A stretch of 64,000 nt of DNA from Meridianimarinicoccus sp. MJW13 (GTDB lineage: Bacteria; Pseudomonadota; Alphaproteobacteria; Rhodobacterales; Rhodobacteraceae). Shown one piece after another: positions 28,352 to 37,811 of this stretch. Position 1 is the stretch's first letter, and each line of letters opens with the position of its first letter. The notes below the pieces were generated by a model, which saw only the letters and a list, made by a program, of their open reading frames with translations, did not search any database and was not told where the DNA came from. Both the position numbers and the translations under genes were made by a program. The DNA is taken from NCBI RefSeq assembly GCF_014901205.1, contig NZ_JACNMU010000006.1:186001-250000 (forward strand). Reading direction: 5' to 3'.

Positions 28352-31349
28352 TCAGCTTCTCTCCTTCCGGATCAAAGAACACCGGGCTGACGATCCGGGT
28401 GTCGATGGTCATGCCCGAGGTGGTGGCAAACTGGATAACCTCGCCCATCCGGTCGGGCCCGTGTTCGACTAGCCCCATGGCGATGCTCCGGCCCAGTGTC
28501 GGCGACATGTAGGTCGAGGTCACGCGCCCGATCGTCTTGCGCTGACCATGGGCATTGTCGCCTGTGCCAACCGCATAGGCACCATCGGGCAGCACCGTGC
28601 CGTCCAAAGTCTCCAGTCCGACCAGCTGCCAGCGGTTGGGATCCACCATATGCGCCCGCTGCTGCGCCCGCTTGCCCAAGTAGTCGGTCTTTTTCTTCGA
28701 GATCGCCCAACCCAGCCCCAGATCCTGCGGGATCACGGTGCCGTCGGTTTCGTCCCCGATCATGATGAAACCCTTTTCGGCCCGCATGATGTGCAGCGCC
28801 TCGGTGCCATAGGGCATACCGCCCAGATGCAGTCCCAGTTCCATCATGCGATCCCACAGAGCGCGGCCCTGGCCCGCCACCACGCGCACCTCGAAGGACA
28901 ACTCGCCCGAGAAGGAGATGCGATAGACGCGCACCGGGAAGCCGCCCAGGGTGCCGTCGATCCAGCCCATGAAGGGCAGCGCCGCGTTCGAGACATCCAT
29001 GCCGCCCAGTTTGTCCAGCAGCTTGCGGGCATTGGGGCCGACAACGGCGATCTGCGCGTATTGCTCGGTCACATTGGCGGTATAGACCTTCCAGTCCCAC
29101 CATTCGCACTGCAACCAGTCTTCCATATGGGCATGGATGCGGTCGGCGCCGCCGGTGGTAGTGTGACACAGGAAGGTGTCATCGTCGATCCGCGCCACCA
29201 CGCCGTCATCGGTCAGAAAGCCGTTTTCCGTACACATCAGCCCATAGCGGCATTTGCCCGGTTTCAGGCTGCTCATCATGTTGGTGTAGAGCATGTCCAG
29301 GAAACGGCCCGCGTCCGGCCCCTTGACGATGATTTTTCCCAGCGTTGACGCATCAAGGAAACCAAGGGCTTGGCGGGTGTTTTTCACCTCACGGTGCACG
29401 GCTTCGTCGATGGATTCCCCGGCGCGCAGATAGCAGTACGGGCGGCGCCAATGGCCGACAGGCTCCCAATGGGCACCGTGGGTGGCGTGCCATTCGTGCA
29501 TGGGGGTGCGACGCAGGGGCTGGAAGGCGGCGTCGCGGGCCTCGCCGGCAATGGCGCCCATCGGCACAGGCGTATACGGCGGGCGGAAGGTGGTGGTGCC
29601 GACCTCGGGGATCGGTTTGTCCAGAGCTTCAGAAAGAACTGCCAGTCCGTTGATATTGCTTAATTTGCCCTGGTCGGTGGCCATGCCGAGCGTGGTGTAG
29701 CGCTTGGTATGTTCGACGCTTTCATAGCCTTCGCGCGCGGCCAGTTGCACGTCCGAGACCTTCACATCGTTCTGGAAATCCAGCCACATCTTCGACCGCA
29801 GTTCATAGCGTGCCTGCGCCGGCATGACCCAGATCGGGGCGATCGGTCCTTCAGCGGGGTCCTGGGCCTGCGACGGCGCGATGGGCGCGCGGTCCAGCTT
29901 CAGGGCCGCCTGCGTGGCGGCAACCGCATCGTGCAGGATCGCCCCGGTGTCGAAATGGCCGTTGGCCGCCCCGGCGGTGCGCACGAAGGGCTGGCCATCG
30001 TGGCCGGTGGGCAGCCGCGCGGGATCCGGGCGGAACATCGCGCGCGCGTCGTCCCAATAAAGCTTGCCGCCACAATGGGAAAACAGATGCACCGCGGGCG
30101 ACCAGCCGCCCGACATGGCCACGGCCTCGCAGTCGATGATCTCGGTCACTGCGCTGCCACCGGTGTTCATGGCGCACAGTGCCACGCCGGTGACGCGCTT
30201 GCCGCCCTTGACCTTGGCGATGGCGGTGCCGGTCAGGATGCGAACGCCGCGCACGCGGGCTTGATCTATCAGCGCGCTTTGCGCCGCTTCCCGTGCATCG
30301 ACGATGACCGGCACCTCTTGCCCCGCATCCAGCAGGGTCAGCGCGGTGCGATAGGCGTCGTCGTTGTTGGTGACGATGACGGTGCGGGCGCCGGGGCTGA
30401 TCGCCCAGTTGACCACGTAGTCGCGCACGGCACCGGCCAGCATCACGCCGGGAATGTCGTTGCCGGCGAAACTCAGCGGCCGTTCGATGGCGCCGGTGGC
30501 GACCAGCACCTGTTTGGCGCGGATTTTCCACAGCCGCGCGCGGGCGGTGTCGGAGCCGGGCACATGGTCGGGCGGCAGTTCGGTGGCCAGCACATAGCCA
30601 TGGTCATAGACCCCCGAACCCTGGGTGTGCCGTTTCAGGGTGACATTGGGTAGGGCTTCCAGGTCAGCCACCGCGGCAGCGACCCAGTCGTCTGCCGGTT
30701 GTCCATCGATTTGCGCGCCATCGACGGGCGCGCGCCCGCCCCAATGGCCGGTCTGTTCGACAAGCAACACCCGCGCCCCGGATGTGCCAGCGGCCAAGGC
30801 GGCCTGCAGCCCCGCCACGCCGCCACCGACAATCAGCAGATCGCAATGGGCATAGAGATGCTCGTAGACATCGCCGTCCTTCTCGGTAGGGGCTTTGCCC
30901 AGACCGGCGGACTGGCGGATGAAGGGTTCGAACACATGCTTCCAGAAGGGCCGCGGGTGCATGAACGTCTTGTAGTAGAACCCCGCGGTCAGGCCGGGCG
31001 CGAGGATCTGGTTCAGCGCGCCGATATCGGCTTCCAGCGACGGCCAGTGGTTCTGGCTGGTCAGGGACGCCCCATCCCGCAAGGGGGTTGTGGTGGTGCG
31101 CTGGTTGGGTTCGAAAAACCGGCCCTTGCCCAGACCGACAAGGGCGTTGGGCTCTTCGGGGCCCGACGCGACGATGCCGCGCGGGCGGTGGTACTTGAAC
31201 GAGCGGCCCACCAGCATCTGGTCGTTGGCCAGCAGGGCCGAGGCCAGCGTGTCGCCAGCAAGCCCGGTCATGGCGTGGCCATTGAAGGTGAACCGGGTGG
31301 TGTGCGTGCAGTCGATCAGGCGGCCGCCGGTGGCAAGACGGGTGCTCAT
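28344..31349 (-). CDS. soxA: Sarcosine oxidase, alpha subunit
   Basis: A 1001-residue subunit that oxidises sarcosine-derived intermediates and passes the methyl group to tetrahydrofolate. The N-terminal 2Fe-2S-like (ferredoxin fold) region contains LIDCTHTTRFTFNGH and lacks cluster cysteines. An NAD-binding flavoprotein domain follows, with LLIVGGGVAGLQAALAAG and the VLVATGAIERPLSF loop. The C-terminal 400 residues form the GcvT/aminomethyltransferase domain that binds folate (GKIIVKGPDAGRFLD, GWIDGTLGG). The start follows GGAGG. Products are glycine, H2O2 and 5,10-methylene-THF. Confidence 0.96.
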   Translation of the reverse strand: MSTRLATGGRLIDCTHTTRFTFNGHAMTGLAGDTLASALLANDQMLVGRSFKYHRPRGIVASGPEEPNALVGLGKGRFFEPNQRTTTTPLRDGASLTSQNHWPSLEADIGALNQILAPGLTAGFYYKTFMHPRPFWKHVFEPFIRQSAGLGKAPTEKDGDVYEHLYAHCDLLIVGGGVAGLQAALAAGTSGARVLLVEQTGHWGGRAPVDGAQIDGQPADDWVAAAVADLEALPNVTLKRHTQGSGVYDHGYVLATELPPDHVPGSDTARARLWKIRAKQVLVATGAIERPLSFAGNDIPGVMLAGAVRDYVVNWAISPGARTVIVTNNDDAYRTALTLLDAGQEVPVIVDAREAAQSALIDQARVRGVRILTGTAIAKVKGGKRVTGVALCAMNTGGSAVTEIIDCEAVAMSGGWSPAVHLFSHCGGKLYWDDARAMFRPDPARLPTGHDGQPFVRTAGAANGHFDTGAILHDAVAATQAALKLDRAPIAPSQAQDPAEGPIAPIWVMPAQARYELRSKMWLDFQNDVKVSDVQLAAREGYESVEHTKRYTTLGMATDQGKLSNINGLAVLSEALDKPIPEVGTTTFRPPYTPVPMGAIAGEARDAAFQPLRRTPMHEWHATHGAHWEPVGHWRRPYCYLRAGESIDEAVHREVKNTRQALGFLDASTLGKIIVKGPDAGRFLDMLYTNMMSSLKPGKCRYGLMCTENGFLTDDGVVARIDDDTFLCHTTTGGADRIHAHMEDWLQCEWWDWKVYTANVTEQYAQIAVVGPNARKLLDKLGGMDVSNAALPFMGWIDGTLGGFPVRVYRISFSGELSFEVRVVAGQGRALWDRMMELGLHLGGMPYGTEALHIMRAEKGFIMIGDETDGTVIPQDLGLGWAISKKKTDYLGKRAQQRAHMVDPNRWQLVGLETLDGTVLPDGAYAVGTGDNAHGQRKTIGRVTSTYMSPTLGRSIAMGLVEHGPDRMGEVIQFATTSGMTIDTRIVSPVFFDPEGEKLNA

Positions 31350-31408
31350 GGATCAGGCCTCCGCGCCGAGGGTGAGGATGGATTGAGTATTTTTGCCAAG
31401 AAGAGGGG

Positions 31409-31717
31409 TCATGCAGCAGGCTCCACCCCGGCGGCTTTCAGCAGGTCAGCGGGCGGGGTCAGGGTCTGGGCCGGATAGGTGCCGAAGACCTGCAGCGTGG
31501 TCGTGTCGCGCAGGGCGTGGAACCATTTTCCGCAGCCATAGACATGGCGCCAGCGTTCGGCGTGGACGCCGCGCGGGTTCTGACGCAGGAAAAGATAGGC
31601 CTCGAATTCGTCGTCGCTGCTGTCGGGGCCGAAGCGGGTCAGATGTGCCTCGCCGCCGCCGTGAAGTTCGGTTTCATCGGCTTGCAGGCCGCAATAGGGG
31701 CAGGTGAGCGTCAGCAT
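31409..31717 (-). CDS. soxD: Sarcosine oxidase, delta subunit
   Basis: A 102-residue zinc-binding subunit. The N-terminal CPYC motif (Cys6, Cys9), with further His and Cys in GGGEAHLTRFGP and VYGCGKWFHALRD, gives the zinc site of SoxD. The segment EFEAYLFLRQNPRGVHAERW is typical. It lies 59 bp before soxA and 57 bp after the tfoX-like gene that interrupts the usual soxBDAG order. Confidence 0.95.
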   Translation of the reverse strand: MLTLTCPYCGLQADETELHGGGEAHLTRFGPDSSDDEFEAYLFLRQNPRGVHAERWRHVYGCGKWFHALRDTTTLQVFGTYPAQTLTPPADLLKAAGVEPAA

Positions 31718-31774
31718 GGGAAAGCCTTGGTCTGGCCGGGATCAGTCGGGTGAAAGTAGCGCGTCATGGCGGGG

Positions 31775-32098
31775 CTATTTGGCGGGCAGGCTGGCGGCAT
31801 GGGCCAGCGCCATGGTGGTCAAGGCCGCGCGGGTGCTGTCGGGCAGATCGGCGTCGGCCTCGACGATGCCGCCCATGCGCCGGCCGGTGAAGCTGAGCGG
31901 GCGGACGCCCGCGTAAACCAGCGCATCGGGTTCAGCGGCCTTGCCCACGCGGTACATCAGCCCGCCCTTGTGGACGCCGCAGACCATGTTGCCGTTGAGC
32001 AGGAAGCACAGCCCGCCGAACATCTTCTTTTCGGCCATGCCCGGGCCGATGCCGAGATCATCGCGCATCGCATTTGCGACAGTTTCGTCGAAGGACAT
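31775..32098 (-). CDS. TfoX/Sxy family protein (N-terminal domain only)
   Basis: A 107-residue protein matching the TfoX N-terminal domain (EKKMFGGLCFLLNGNMVCGV, ARVRPLSF-like segment, TRAALTTMALAHAASLP). Full-length TfoX/Sxy controls competence in gammaproteobacteria; single-domain versions in alphaproteobacteria have no known role. Its ATG overlaps the soxB stop (ATGA at 32097-32100), so it is translated with soxB and lies inside the sarcosine oxidase operon between soxB and soxD. A function linked to sarcosine use is possible but unproven. Confidence 0.85.
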   Translation of the reverse strand: MSFDETVANAMRDDLGIGPGMAEKKMFGGLCFLLNGNMVCGVHKGGLMYRVGKAAEPDALVYAGVRPLSFTGRRMGGIVEADADLPDSTRAALTTMALAHAASLPAK

Positions 32099-33354
32099 CA
32101 GTGCGCCACCCCCGCTGCCACGCTTTCATCGATGAAGCGGCCTTCGCGGAAGCGGTCCAGGCCGAAGTCGGCGGCCAGCGATCCCGGTGTGCCCTTGGCC
32201 ATGAGTTCGGCCATGGCCCAGCCCGAGCCGGGAATGGCCTTGAAGCCGCCGGTGCCCCAGCCGCAATTGACGAAGCAATTTCCCAGCGGCGTGGTGGACA
32301 GGATTGGCGAGCGGTCGCCGGTCATGTCCACGATGCCGCCCCATTGGCGCAGCATCTTCAGGCGCGAGATCATCGGGAAAGTCTCGACCAGGGCGCGGAC
32401 AGTTTCTTCGATGTGGTGAAAGCTGCCGCGCTGGGTGTAGTTGTTGTAGCCGTCGGCGCCGCCGCCGATGACCATCTCGCCCTTGTCGGACTGGCTCATG
32501 TAGCCGTGCACGGTGTTGGCCATGACCACCACATCCATGCAGGGTTTGATCGGTTCGGAGACCAGCGCTTGCAGGGCGACGGATTCGATGGGCAGGCGAA
32601 AGCCCGCCATCTGGGCCAGATGGCCCGAATGTCCGGCCACCACCAGACCCAGTTTGTCGCAATCGACCGGGCCGCGTGAGGTTTCCAGCCCCGTCACCTT
32701 GCCGCCGGCGCTGCGCACCCCGGTGACTTCGCATTTCTGGATGATGTCCATGCCCATGTCGGAACAGGCGCGCGCATAGCCCCAGGCCACCGCATCGTGC
32801 CGCGCGGTACCGCCACGCGCCTGCCAGAGCGCCCCCAGCACCGGGTAGCGCGGCCCGTCGATGCTGATGATCGGGCACAGTTCCTTGACGCGGTCGGGGC
32901 CGACGAATTCGGTTTCCACCCCTTGCAGGGCATTGGCATGTGCGGTGCGTAGGTAGCCACGTTTCTCATGCTCTGTCTGGGCCAGCATCATCACGCCGCG
33001 CGGGCTGAACATGATGTTGTAGTTCAACTCCTGACTGAGCGTCTCGTACAAGCCGCGCGCCTTTTCATAGATCGCGGCCGAGGGATCCTGAAGGTAGTTC
33101 GACCGGATGATCGTGGTGTTGCGCCCGGTGTTGCCGCCGCCCAGCCAGCCCTTTTCCAGGATCGCCACGTTGGTGATGCCGAAGTTCTTCCCAAGGTAAT
33201 AGGCCGTGGCCAGCCCATGCCCCCCGGCGCCAACGATGATCACATCGTAGCGCGGCTTCATCGGGCGGTCGGCCCAGGCCCGATCCCAGCCCGCGTGCTG
33301 GCGCAGAGTTTCGCGGGCGATGGCAAAGGCGGAATAGCGGCGTTTGGGCGGCAC
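32098..33354 (-). CDS. soxB: Sarcosine oxidase, beta subunit
   Basis: A 418-residue FAD/FMN subunit that carries the sarcosine-oxidising site. An N-terminal extension is followed by the Rossmann motif VIIVGAGGHGLATAYYLG (about 36-55) and AILEKGWLGGGNTGRN. The NTTIIRSNYL segment contains the histidine/asparagine region near the covalent FMN site, and the C-terminal CGWGTGGFKAIPGSG closes the FAD domain. It is the first gene of the operon soxB-tfoX-soxD-soxA-soxG; its promoter must lie in the 172 bp spacer shared with ccmI. Confidence 0.96.
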   Translation of the reverse strand: MPPKRRYSAFAIARETLRQHAGWDRAWADRPMKPRYDVIIVGAGGHGLATAYYLGKNFGITNVAILEKGWLGGGNTGRNTTIIRSNYLQDPSAAIYEKARGLYETLSQELNYNIMFSPRGVMMLAQTEHEKRGYLRTAHANALQGVETEFVGPDRVKELCPIISIDGPRYPVLGALWQARGGTARHDAVAWGYARACSDMGMDIIQKCEVTGVRSAGGKVTGLETSRGPVDCDKLGLVVAGHSGHLAQMAGFRLPIESVALQALVSEPIKPCMDVVVMANTVHGYMSQSDKGEMVIGGGADGYNNYTQRGSFHHIEETVRALVETFPMISRLKMLRQWGGIVDMTGDRSPILSTTPLGNCFVNCGWGTGGFKAIPGSGWAMAELMAKGTPGSLAADFGLDRFREGRFIDESVAAGVAH

Positions 33355-33526
33355 GGGCGAACCTCTTGCAGTTTGCTCGCAGCATGGCGCGATCGCCGCG
33401 CCAAGCCAAGACTTTAGACGGCAATCGCCTTGTGATGTGCGACCTGCGGCACAAAGCGCAGGGCGTTGCTGAAACGACCGCTTTTGACGCCTTTTTCCCG
33501 GACCAAAAAGCGCCTATGTCCCGGTC

Positions 33527-34753
33527 ATGATGTTCTGGATCCTGACTTCGGCCCTGGCACTGGCCTCTGCGGTGCTTCTGGCCCTTGCGCTCTTGCGCCG
33601 CCCGCAATCCGCCCCTGACCGGGCTGAATACGATATTGCCGTCTACCGCGACCAGCTGAAAGGCGTGGAGCGCGATCTTGCGCGCGGCGTGATCTCGGAG
33701 GAAGTGGCCGGGCGCACCCGGACCGAGGTCAAGCGCCGCATCCTGGAAGCGGACAAGGCGCGCTCTGCCCACGTTGCCCCCGGCACTGCACCGCGCGGTG
33801 TGACGCTGGCGCTGATCGCCGTCCTGGGCCTTGTGCTGGGGGGCGGCAGCTTTGCGGCCTACCTGAAGCTGGGCGCGCCCGGCTTTGGCGACCTGCCGTT
33901 GAAGACCCGGATCGAGAATGCGCAAACGCTGCGTGAAACCCGGCCCAGCCAGTCCGAGGCCGAGGCAAGGGCCGAGCCGCTGCCCGGCTTTCCCGAACGC
34001 GATCCGCAATTCGTCAAGCTGGTGGAGCAACTGCGCACGACTGTGGCGGACCGCCCCGATGATCCGCGCGGCTTCGAATTGCTGGCCAACAACGAGGCCG
34101 CCCTTGGCAATTTCTCCGCCGCCCACAAGGCACAGGCGCGGCTGATCGAGTTGCGCGGCGCCGACGCCTCGGCGGCCGATTATATCACCTGGGCCGACCT
34201 GATGGTGATCGCCACCAACGGCTATGTCTCGCCCGAGGCGGAGGCGGCGCTGAACGAAACGTTGAAGCGCGATCCGCACAATGGGCCGGCGCGCTATTAC
34301 ATCGGGCTGATGCACGCCCAGACCGGGCGCCCCGACATGGCCTTCCGCATCTGGAAGCCCCTGTTGGAAGAGTCCACGCCTGACGCGCCCTGGCTGCCCG
34401 CCATTCGCGGCCAGATCGAGGAGCTCGCCTTCCGCGCCGGCATCGACTATCGCCTGCCCGAAGCCGCGCCCCTGGGTGGCCCCTCTGCCGAGGACATGGA
34501 TGCCGCCGCCGAGATGAGCCCCGAAGAGCGGATGGAGATGATCCGTTCCATGGTCGAGGGCCTGTCGGAACGTCTGGCCAGCGAAGGCGGCGCGCCGTCG
34601 GAATGGGCGCGGCTCATCACCGCCCTGGGCGTGCTGGGCGAAACCGGACGGGCCAACGCGATCTACGCGGAAAGCAAACAGGTCTTTGACGGCAATGCCG
34701 CGGCTTTGAACGAACTGGCCGAGGCCGCGCGCCGGGCGGAGATCTTGCAATGA
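33527..34753 (+). CDS. ccmI: Cytochrome c-type biogenesis protein CcmI
   Basis: A 408-residue membrane protein that presents apocytochrome c to the heme-ligation complex. An N-terminal membrane segment (3-24) is followed by a Leu-zipper-like cytoplasmic loop ([23 protein letters not shown]), a second membrane segment (about 89-110) and a TPR-rich periplasmic tail (about 170-400) that binds the apocytochrome C-terminus. Other ccm genes are not adjacent. The start is ATG 33527 or 33530 (consecutive ATGs). The stop overlaps ruvX (ATGA). Confidence 0.94.
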   Translation: MMFWILTSALALASAVLLALALLRRPQSAPDRAEYDIAVYRDQLKGVERDLARGVISEEVAGRTRTEVKRRILEADKARSAHVAPGTAPRGVTLALIAVLGLVLGGGSFAAYLKLGAPGFGDLPLKTRIENAQTLRETRPSQSEAEARAEPLPGFPERDPQFVKLVEQLRTTVADRPDDPRGFELLANNEAALGNFSAAHKAQARLIELRGADASAADYITWADLMVIATNGYVSPEAEAALNETLKRDPHNGPARYYIGLMHAQTGRPDMAFRIWKPLLEESTPDAPWLPAIRGQIEELAFRAGIDYRLPEAAPLGGPSAEDMDAAAEMSPEERMEMIRSMVEGLSERLASEGGAPSEWARLITALGVLGETGRANAIYAESKQVFDGNAAALNELAEAARRAEILQ

Positions 34754-35226
34754 TCCACGACGGGTTCGAGGCATTTGCCGCCGCCCTGCCCCCCAATCGC
34801 GCCATCATCTGCCTGGACTACGGCACCAAGACCATCGGTCTTGCGATGTCGGATCCGCGCCGCAAGGTGGCGTCTCCGGTCAAGACCATCAGGCGCAAGA
34901 AGTTTACCAAGGATGTGCTGGAGATCCTCACCTTCTGCCGCGAGCGCGAGATCTCGGGCGTCCTTCTGGGCCTGCCGCTGAACATGGACGGCAGCGAAGG
35001 ACCGCGCTGCCAGTCCACCCGCGCCTTCGCGCGCAACCTGTCGGAGATGACCGAAATGGCCATCGGATACTGGGATGAACGTCTGAGCACCGTTGCCGCT
35101 GAACGGGCGTTGCTGGAATCCGACCGCTCGCGCGGCAAACGGGCAGCCGTTATCGACAATGTCGCGGCCAGTTTCATCCTTCAGGGCGCGCTGGACCGGC
35201 TGTCTTTCATGGAGACTTCCCGATGA
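34750..35226 (+). CDS. ruvX: Putative pre-16S rRNA nuclease / Holliday junction resolvase-like protein (YqgF)
   Basis: A 158-residue RNase H-fold protein. The first catalytic aspartate lies in [32 protein letters not shown] and the DERLST and [10 protein letters not shown] segments are the other YqgF motifs. In E. coli the protein trims the 5' end of 16S rRNA; the resolvase role is by fold only. It is coupled to ccmI upstream and to the DUF1289 gene downstream by four-base overlaps. Confidence 0.95.
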   Translation: MIHDGFEAFAAALPPNRAIICLDYGTKTIGLAMSDPRRKVASPVKTIRRKKFTKDVLEILTFCREREISGVLLGLPLNMDGSEGPRCQSTRAFARNLSEMTEMAIGYWDERLSTVAAERALLESDRSRGKRAAVIDNVAASFILQGALDRLSFMETSR

Positions 35227-35459
35227 ACACCCCGGTCTGGAAACGCGACGAAATCGAAAGCCCCTGCGTGCAGATCTGCGTCATCCATCCCGAAACCCGC
35301 CTGTGCGCCGGATGCCATCGCAGTATGGACGAGATCACCGAATGGGGCCGGATGAGCGTCGAACAACGCCGGATCGTCATGGCGCAATTGCCGCAACGCG
35401 CCGCGGTGAAGCCGCGCCGCAGGGGCGGACGCGCGGCACGTCAGGCCCGCGAAAGCTGA
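35223..35459 (+). CDS. DUF1289 domain protein
   Basis: A 78-residue protein with the DUF1289 cysteine signature [19 protein letters not shown] (four cysteines, probably metal- or cluster-binding) followed by a WGRMS segment and an Arg-rich tail. Function unknown. It ends the ccmI-ruvX operon with a four-base overlap. Confidence 0.92.
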   Translation: MNTPVWKRDEIESPCVQICVIHPETRLCAGCHRSMDEITEWGRMSVEQRRIVMAQLPQRAAVKPRRRGGRAARQARES

Positions 35460-35518
35460 GGTTTCAGGCAAGCAGGTCTTTTTGGCTGGCCGACACCTGA
35501 GCAGAGGGGACGGGTGAT

Positions 35519-36520
35519 CTATTCCGCTGCCGCCGAAGACACGTCGTGCAACATTTCCAGCGCGTCCAGGATGATCCGGGCATCGGCCTCCGGACGGCTG
35601 GAGGCTTCGGACAGATGCCGCCGCCACGCGCGCGCACCGGGACGGCCCGCAAACAGACCCAGCATGTGCCGGGTCACAGAATGCACCCGCCCGCCTTCCG
35701 CCACATGACGCTCGACATAGGGGATCATGGCCCGGGCCACCGCGACCGGGTCTGCATGCCCCTGCCCGCCAAAGATGCGGGCATCGGCCTGCGCCAGGAT
35801 ATCGGCCGGCGCATGGTAGGCCGAGCGCCCGATCATCACCCCGTCCAGCCCATCGGCCAGGAAAGCTTCGGCCTGGTTCAGCGTGGTGATCCCACCGTTG
35901 ACCGAGATGTGCAGATCCGGAAAGGCGCGTTTCATCTCAAGCACCAGCGGATAGTTCAGCGGCGGAACCTCGCGGTTTTCCTTGGGGCTGAGCCCTTTCA
36001 GCCAGGCCATGCGGGCGTGGATCGTCACCCGGCGAATCCCGGCTGCGCGGATGGTCTCAAGAAATGTCGGCAAGACTTCGGCGGGCACCTGATCGTCCAC
36101 CCCGATCCGGCATTTGACGGTGATCTCGGCCTCACCGGCAGCATCGGCCATGGCCGAAACGCATTCGGCCACCAGCAGGGGATCCTTCATCAATACCGCC
36201 CCGAAGGCCCCCGATTGGACCCGGTCCGACGGGCAGCCGACATTGAGGTTGATTTCGCCGTAGCCCTGGGCCGCGCCCAGACGCGACGCCTCGGCCAGTT
36301 CGGATGGCACCGACCCGCCCAGTTGCAGCGCCACCGGCTGTTCCGCCGGTTCGAAACGCAACAGATGCAGCGCACCGCCGTGCACCAGCGCCGGCGCCGT
36401 GACCATCTCGGAATACAGCAACGTATCCTTCGACAGCAGACGATGGAAATAGCGGCAGTGCCGGTCGGTCCAGTCCATCATAGGGGCACAGGATAATCTA
36501 GCGTGTTGATTTATTTGCAT
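35519..36520 (-). CDS. dusA: tRNA-dihydrouridine(20/20a) synthase DusA
   Basis: A 333-residue FMN enzyme that reduces uridine-20/20a in the D loop of tRNAs. Marks are APMMDWTDRHCRYFHR, the catalytic Cys96 in NVGCPSDRVQSG, KCRIGVDD, IHARMAWLKGLSPKENR and the phosphate-binding SVNGGI. The gene looks intact, but its first codons and upstream DNA are AT-rich and unlike the core around it. The integrase of the mobile element starts 113 bp away in the opposite direction. This fits known elements that insert into the 5' end of dusA and supply a new start. Confidence 0.96.
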   Translation of the reverse strand: MQINQHARLSCAPMMDWTDRHCRYFHRLLSKDTLLYSEMVTAPALVHGGALHLLRFEPAEQPVALQLGGSVPSELAEASRLGAAQGYGEINLNVGCPSDRVQSGAFGAVLMKDPLLVAECVSAMADAAGEAEITVKCRIGVDDQVPAEVLPTFLETIRAAGIRRVTIHARMAWLKGLSPKENREVPPLNYPLVLEMKRAFPDLHISVNGGITTLNQAEAFLADGLDGVMIGRSAYHAPADILAQADARIFGGQGHADPVAVARAMIPYVERHVAEGGRVHSVTRHMLGLFAGRPGARAWRRHLSEASSRPEADARIILDALEMLHDVSSAAAE

Positions 36521-36545
36521 TTTTTGTGTATCTTCAAACTGTTGG
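36440..36545. other. Probable left attachment site (attL) of the element, at the 5' end of dusA
   Basis: Members of the dusA-associated integrase family are known to insert in the 5' part of dusA. Here a tyrosine integrase lies directly beside an intact dusA start. The crossover most likely lies in the conserved MMDWTDRHC codons (about 36,455-36,485) or the first codons. The exact core cannot be fixed without the right end, which is outside this window. Confidence 0.5.
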
Positions 36546-36633
36546 CGGCGGATGCTGCTACGCTGGAATACGCCCCAATATCCCCGAATTTGCCCCTCTA
36601 CGACGACTCATTGCACACACAGCGCACACGAAA

Positions 36634-37722
36634 ATGGCCTCCATCACCAAACTCCCCTCCGGTGCCTACCGGGTTCAGATCAGACGAAAGGGCCGCTACG
36701 CGAGCGAGACGTTTCTCCGTCGCGACGATGCCCATCGCTGGGCCCGCCAAGCGGAGACCCGGGTGGATCAGGGGTTGGCGCCGAACAAGTCGTCCGTTTC
36801 CCGCCTGACCACCTTCGGCGATCTCATCGATCTCCACATAATCGATATGTGCGAGGTAGGCAAACCGCCGCGTCGCAGCAAGGCCGCCACGCTCAAGACG
36901 CTCAAGCGCGATCTGGGCAAGGAGAAGATCGGGCACCTCGACCGGCAAAAGCTGATCGACTACGGCAAGATGCGCGCTGATCAAGGCGCCGGTCCGGTGA
37001 CCCTCAGCATCGATATCGGCGTGATCAAGATGATCATCACCCATGCGGCAGCCGTACACGGGCTCGACATTTCTCCCGAACCCGTTGATCTGGCACGTGT
37101 CGCGCTCAAGCGGCTCGGCCTCATCGGCAAAGGCACCGAGCGGGACCGCCGCCCCACCACGGACGAGCTGAACCGCCTCTTCCGTTGCTTCGATGACAAC
37201 GAACGCCTGACCCTGCCGATGACACGGATCGTGAAGTTCGCGGTGGCCACGGCGATGCGGCTCGATGAGATCTGCCGCGTCGCATTGACCGATCTCGACG
37301 TCGACCGCCGGATGCTCATGATCCGCGATAGGAAGGACCCGCGCAACAAGACCGGGAACGACCAGCGGATCCCACTCTTCGCCGCCACGGGGTTCGATGC
37401 CTGGGCATTGGTCACCGAACAGGCCAAGGAACTCGGGCACGCAAGGGGCCGGATCTTTCCCTACAACTCGAAATCGGTTGGAACGGCCTTCCGGCGCGCC
37501 TGCGTCGAGGTCAGCGTGAAGGACCTGCATTTCCACGATCTACGCCATGAGGGCACAAGCCGCCTGTTCGAGGCCGGCTTCGCCATTGAACAGGTCTCGC
37601 TGGTCACTGGCCACAAGGATTGGAAAATGCTGCGCCGGTACACGCATATCCGCCCGGAAACGCTGCACCGGCTTGCCGCGTCGCGCGCCCCTTCCCCGCT
37701 CGAGACCCGCGCAGCCGAGTGA
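36634..37722 (+). CDS. int: Tyrosine-type integrase, dusA-associated family
   Basis: A 362-residue site-specific recombinase. The N-terminal arm-binding segment (SITKLPSGAYRVQIRRKGRYASETF) is followed by a SAM-like core-binding domain and the catalytic domain. Catalytic residues are Arg209 (ATAMRLDEIC), His301/Arg304 (HDLRHEG), His327 (GHKDW) and the nucleophile Tyr336 (RRYTHI). I use ATG 36634; the frame is open from 36526, but the extension is not protein-like and no strong ribosome site decides. It should integrate and, with RdfS (52446), excise the element at dusA. Confidence 0.93.
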   Translation: MASITKLPSGAYRVQIRRKGRYASETFLRRDDAHRWARQAETRVDQGLAPNKSSVSRLTTFGDLIDLHIIDMCEVGKPPRRSKAATLKTLKRDLGKEKIGHLDRQKLIDYGKMRADQGAGPVTLSIDIGVIKMIITHAAAVHGLDISPEPVDLARVALKRLGLIGKGTERDRRPTTDELNRLFRCFDDNERLTLPMTRIVKFAVATAMRLDEICRVALTDLDVDRRMLMIRDRKDPRNKTGNDQRIPLFAATGFDAWALVTEQAKELGHARGRIFPYNSKSVGTAFRRACVEVSVKDLHFHDLRHEGTSRLFEAGFAIEQVSLVTGHKDWKMLRRYTHIRPETLHRLAASRAPSPLETRAAE

Positions 37723-37732
37723 CCGGAGAGTC

Positions 37733-37811
37733 AGAGGGGTGCCGTCCCGGCCCGTGACGGGTTTGGAGGTCGAGAGAGAGGCTTTCGGCCGCCCGTCGCG
37801 GGAGAAAACCC
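37733..37811 (+). promoter_or_regulatory. Structured leader, copy 1 (before the DUF932 gene)
   Basis: A 12-base block AGAGGGGTGCCG (37733) precedes two nested helices. The outer stem pairs 37753-37761 with 37792-37800 (nine pairs, one G-U). The inner stem pairs 37768-37776 with 37782-37790 around the loop AGAGG. The outer helix ends against the Shine-Dalgarno GGAG, 11 bases before the ATG at 37812. The same layout with compensating base changes recurs at 40244-40322, so the fold rather than just the sequence appears conserved. It is a candidate cis-regulatory RNA or RNA-binding site; no known class is claimed. Confidence 0.6.

Noticed and set aside
29709-31478. Long plus-strand frames opposite soxA
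   Set aside because: soxA is full length with cofactor motifs; the opposite frames are shadows.
33484-33519. A TTGACG box before ccmI as a promoter
   Set aside because: No -10 element at a suitable distance could be found.
36526-36633. N-terminal extension of the integrase
   Set aside because: The extra 36 residues are not conserved-looking and precede the usual integrase start (MASITKLPSG); they lie in the attL region.
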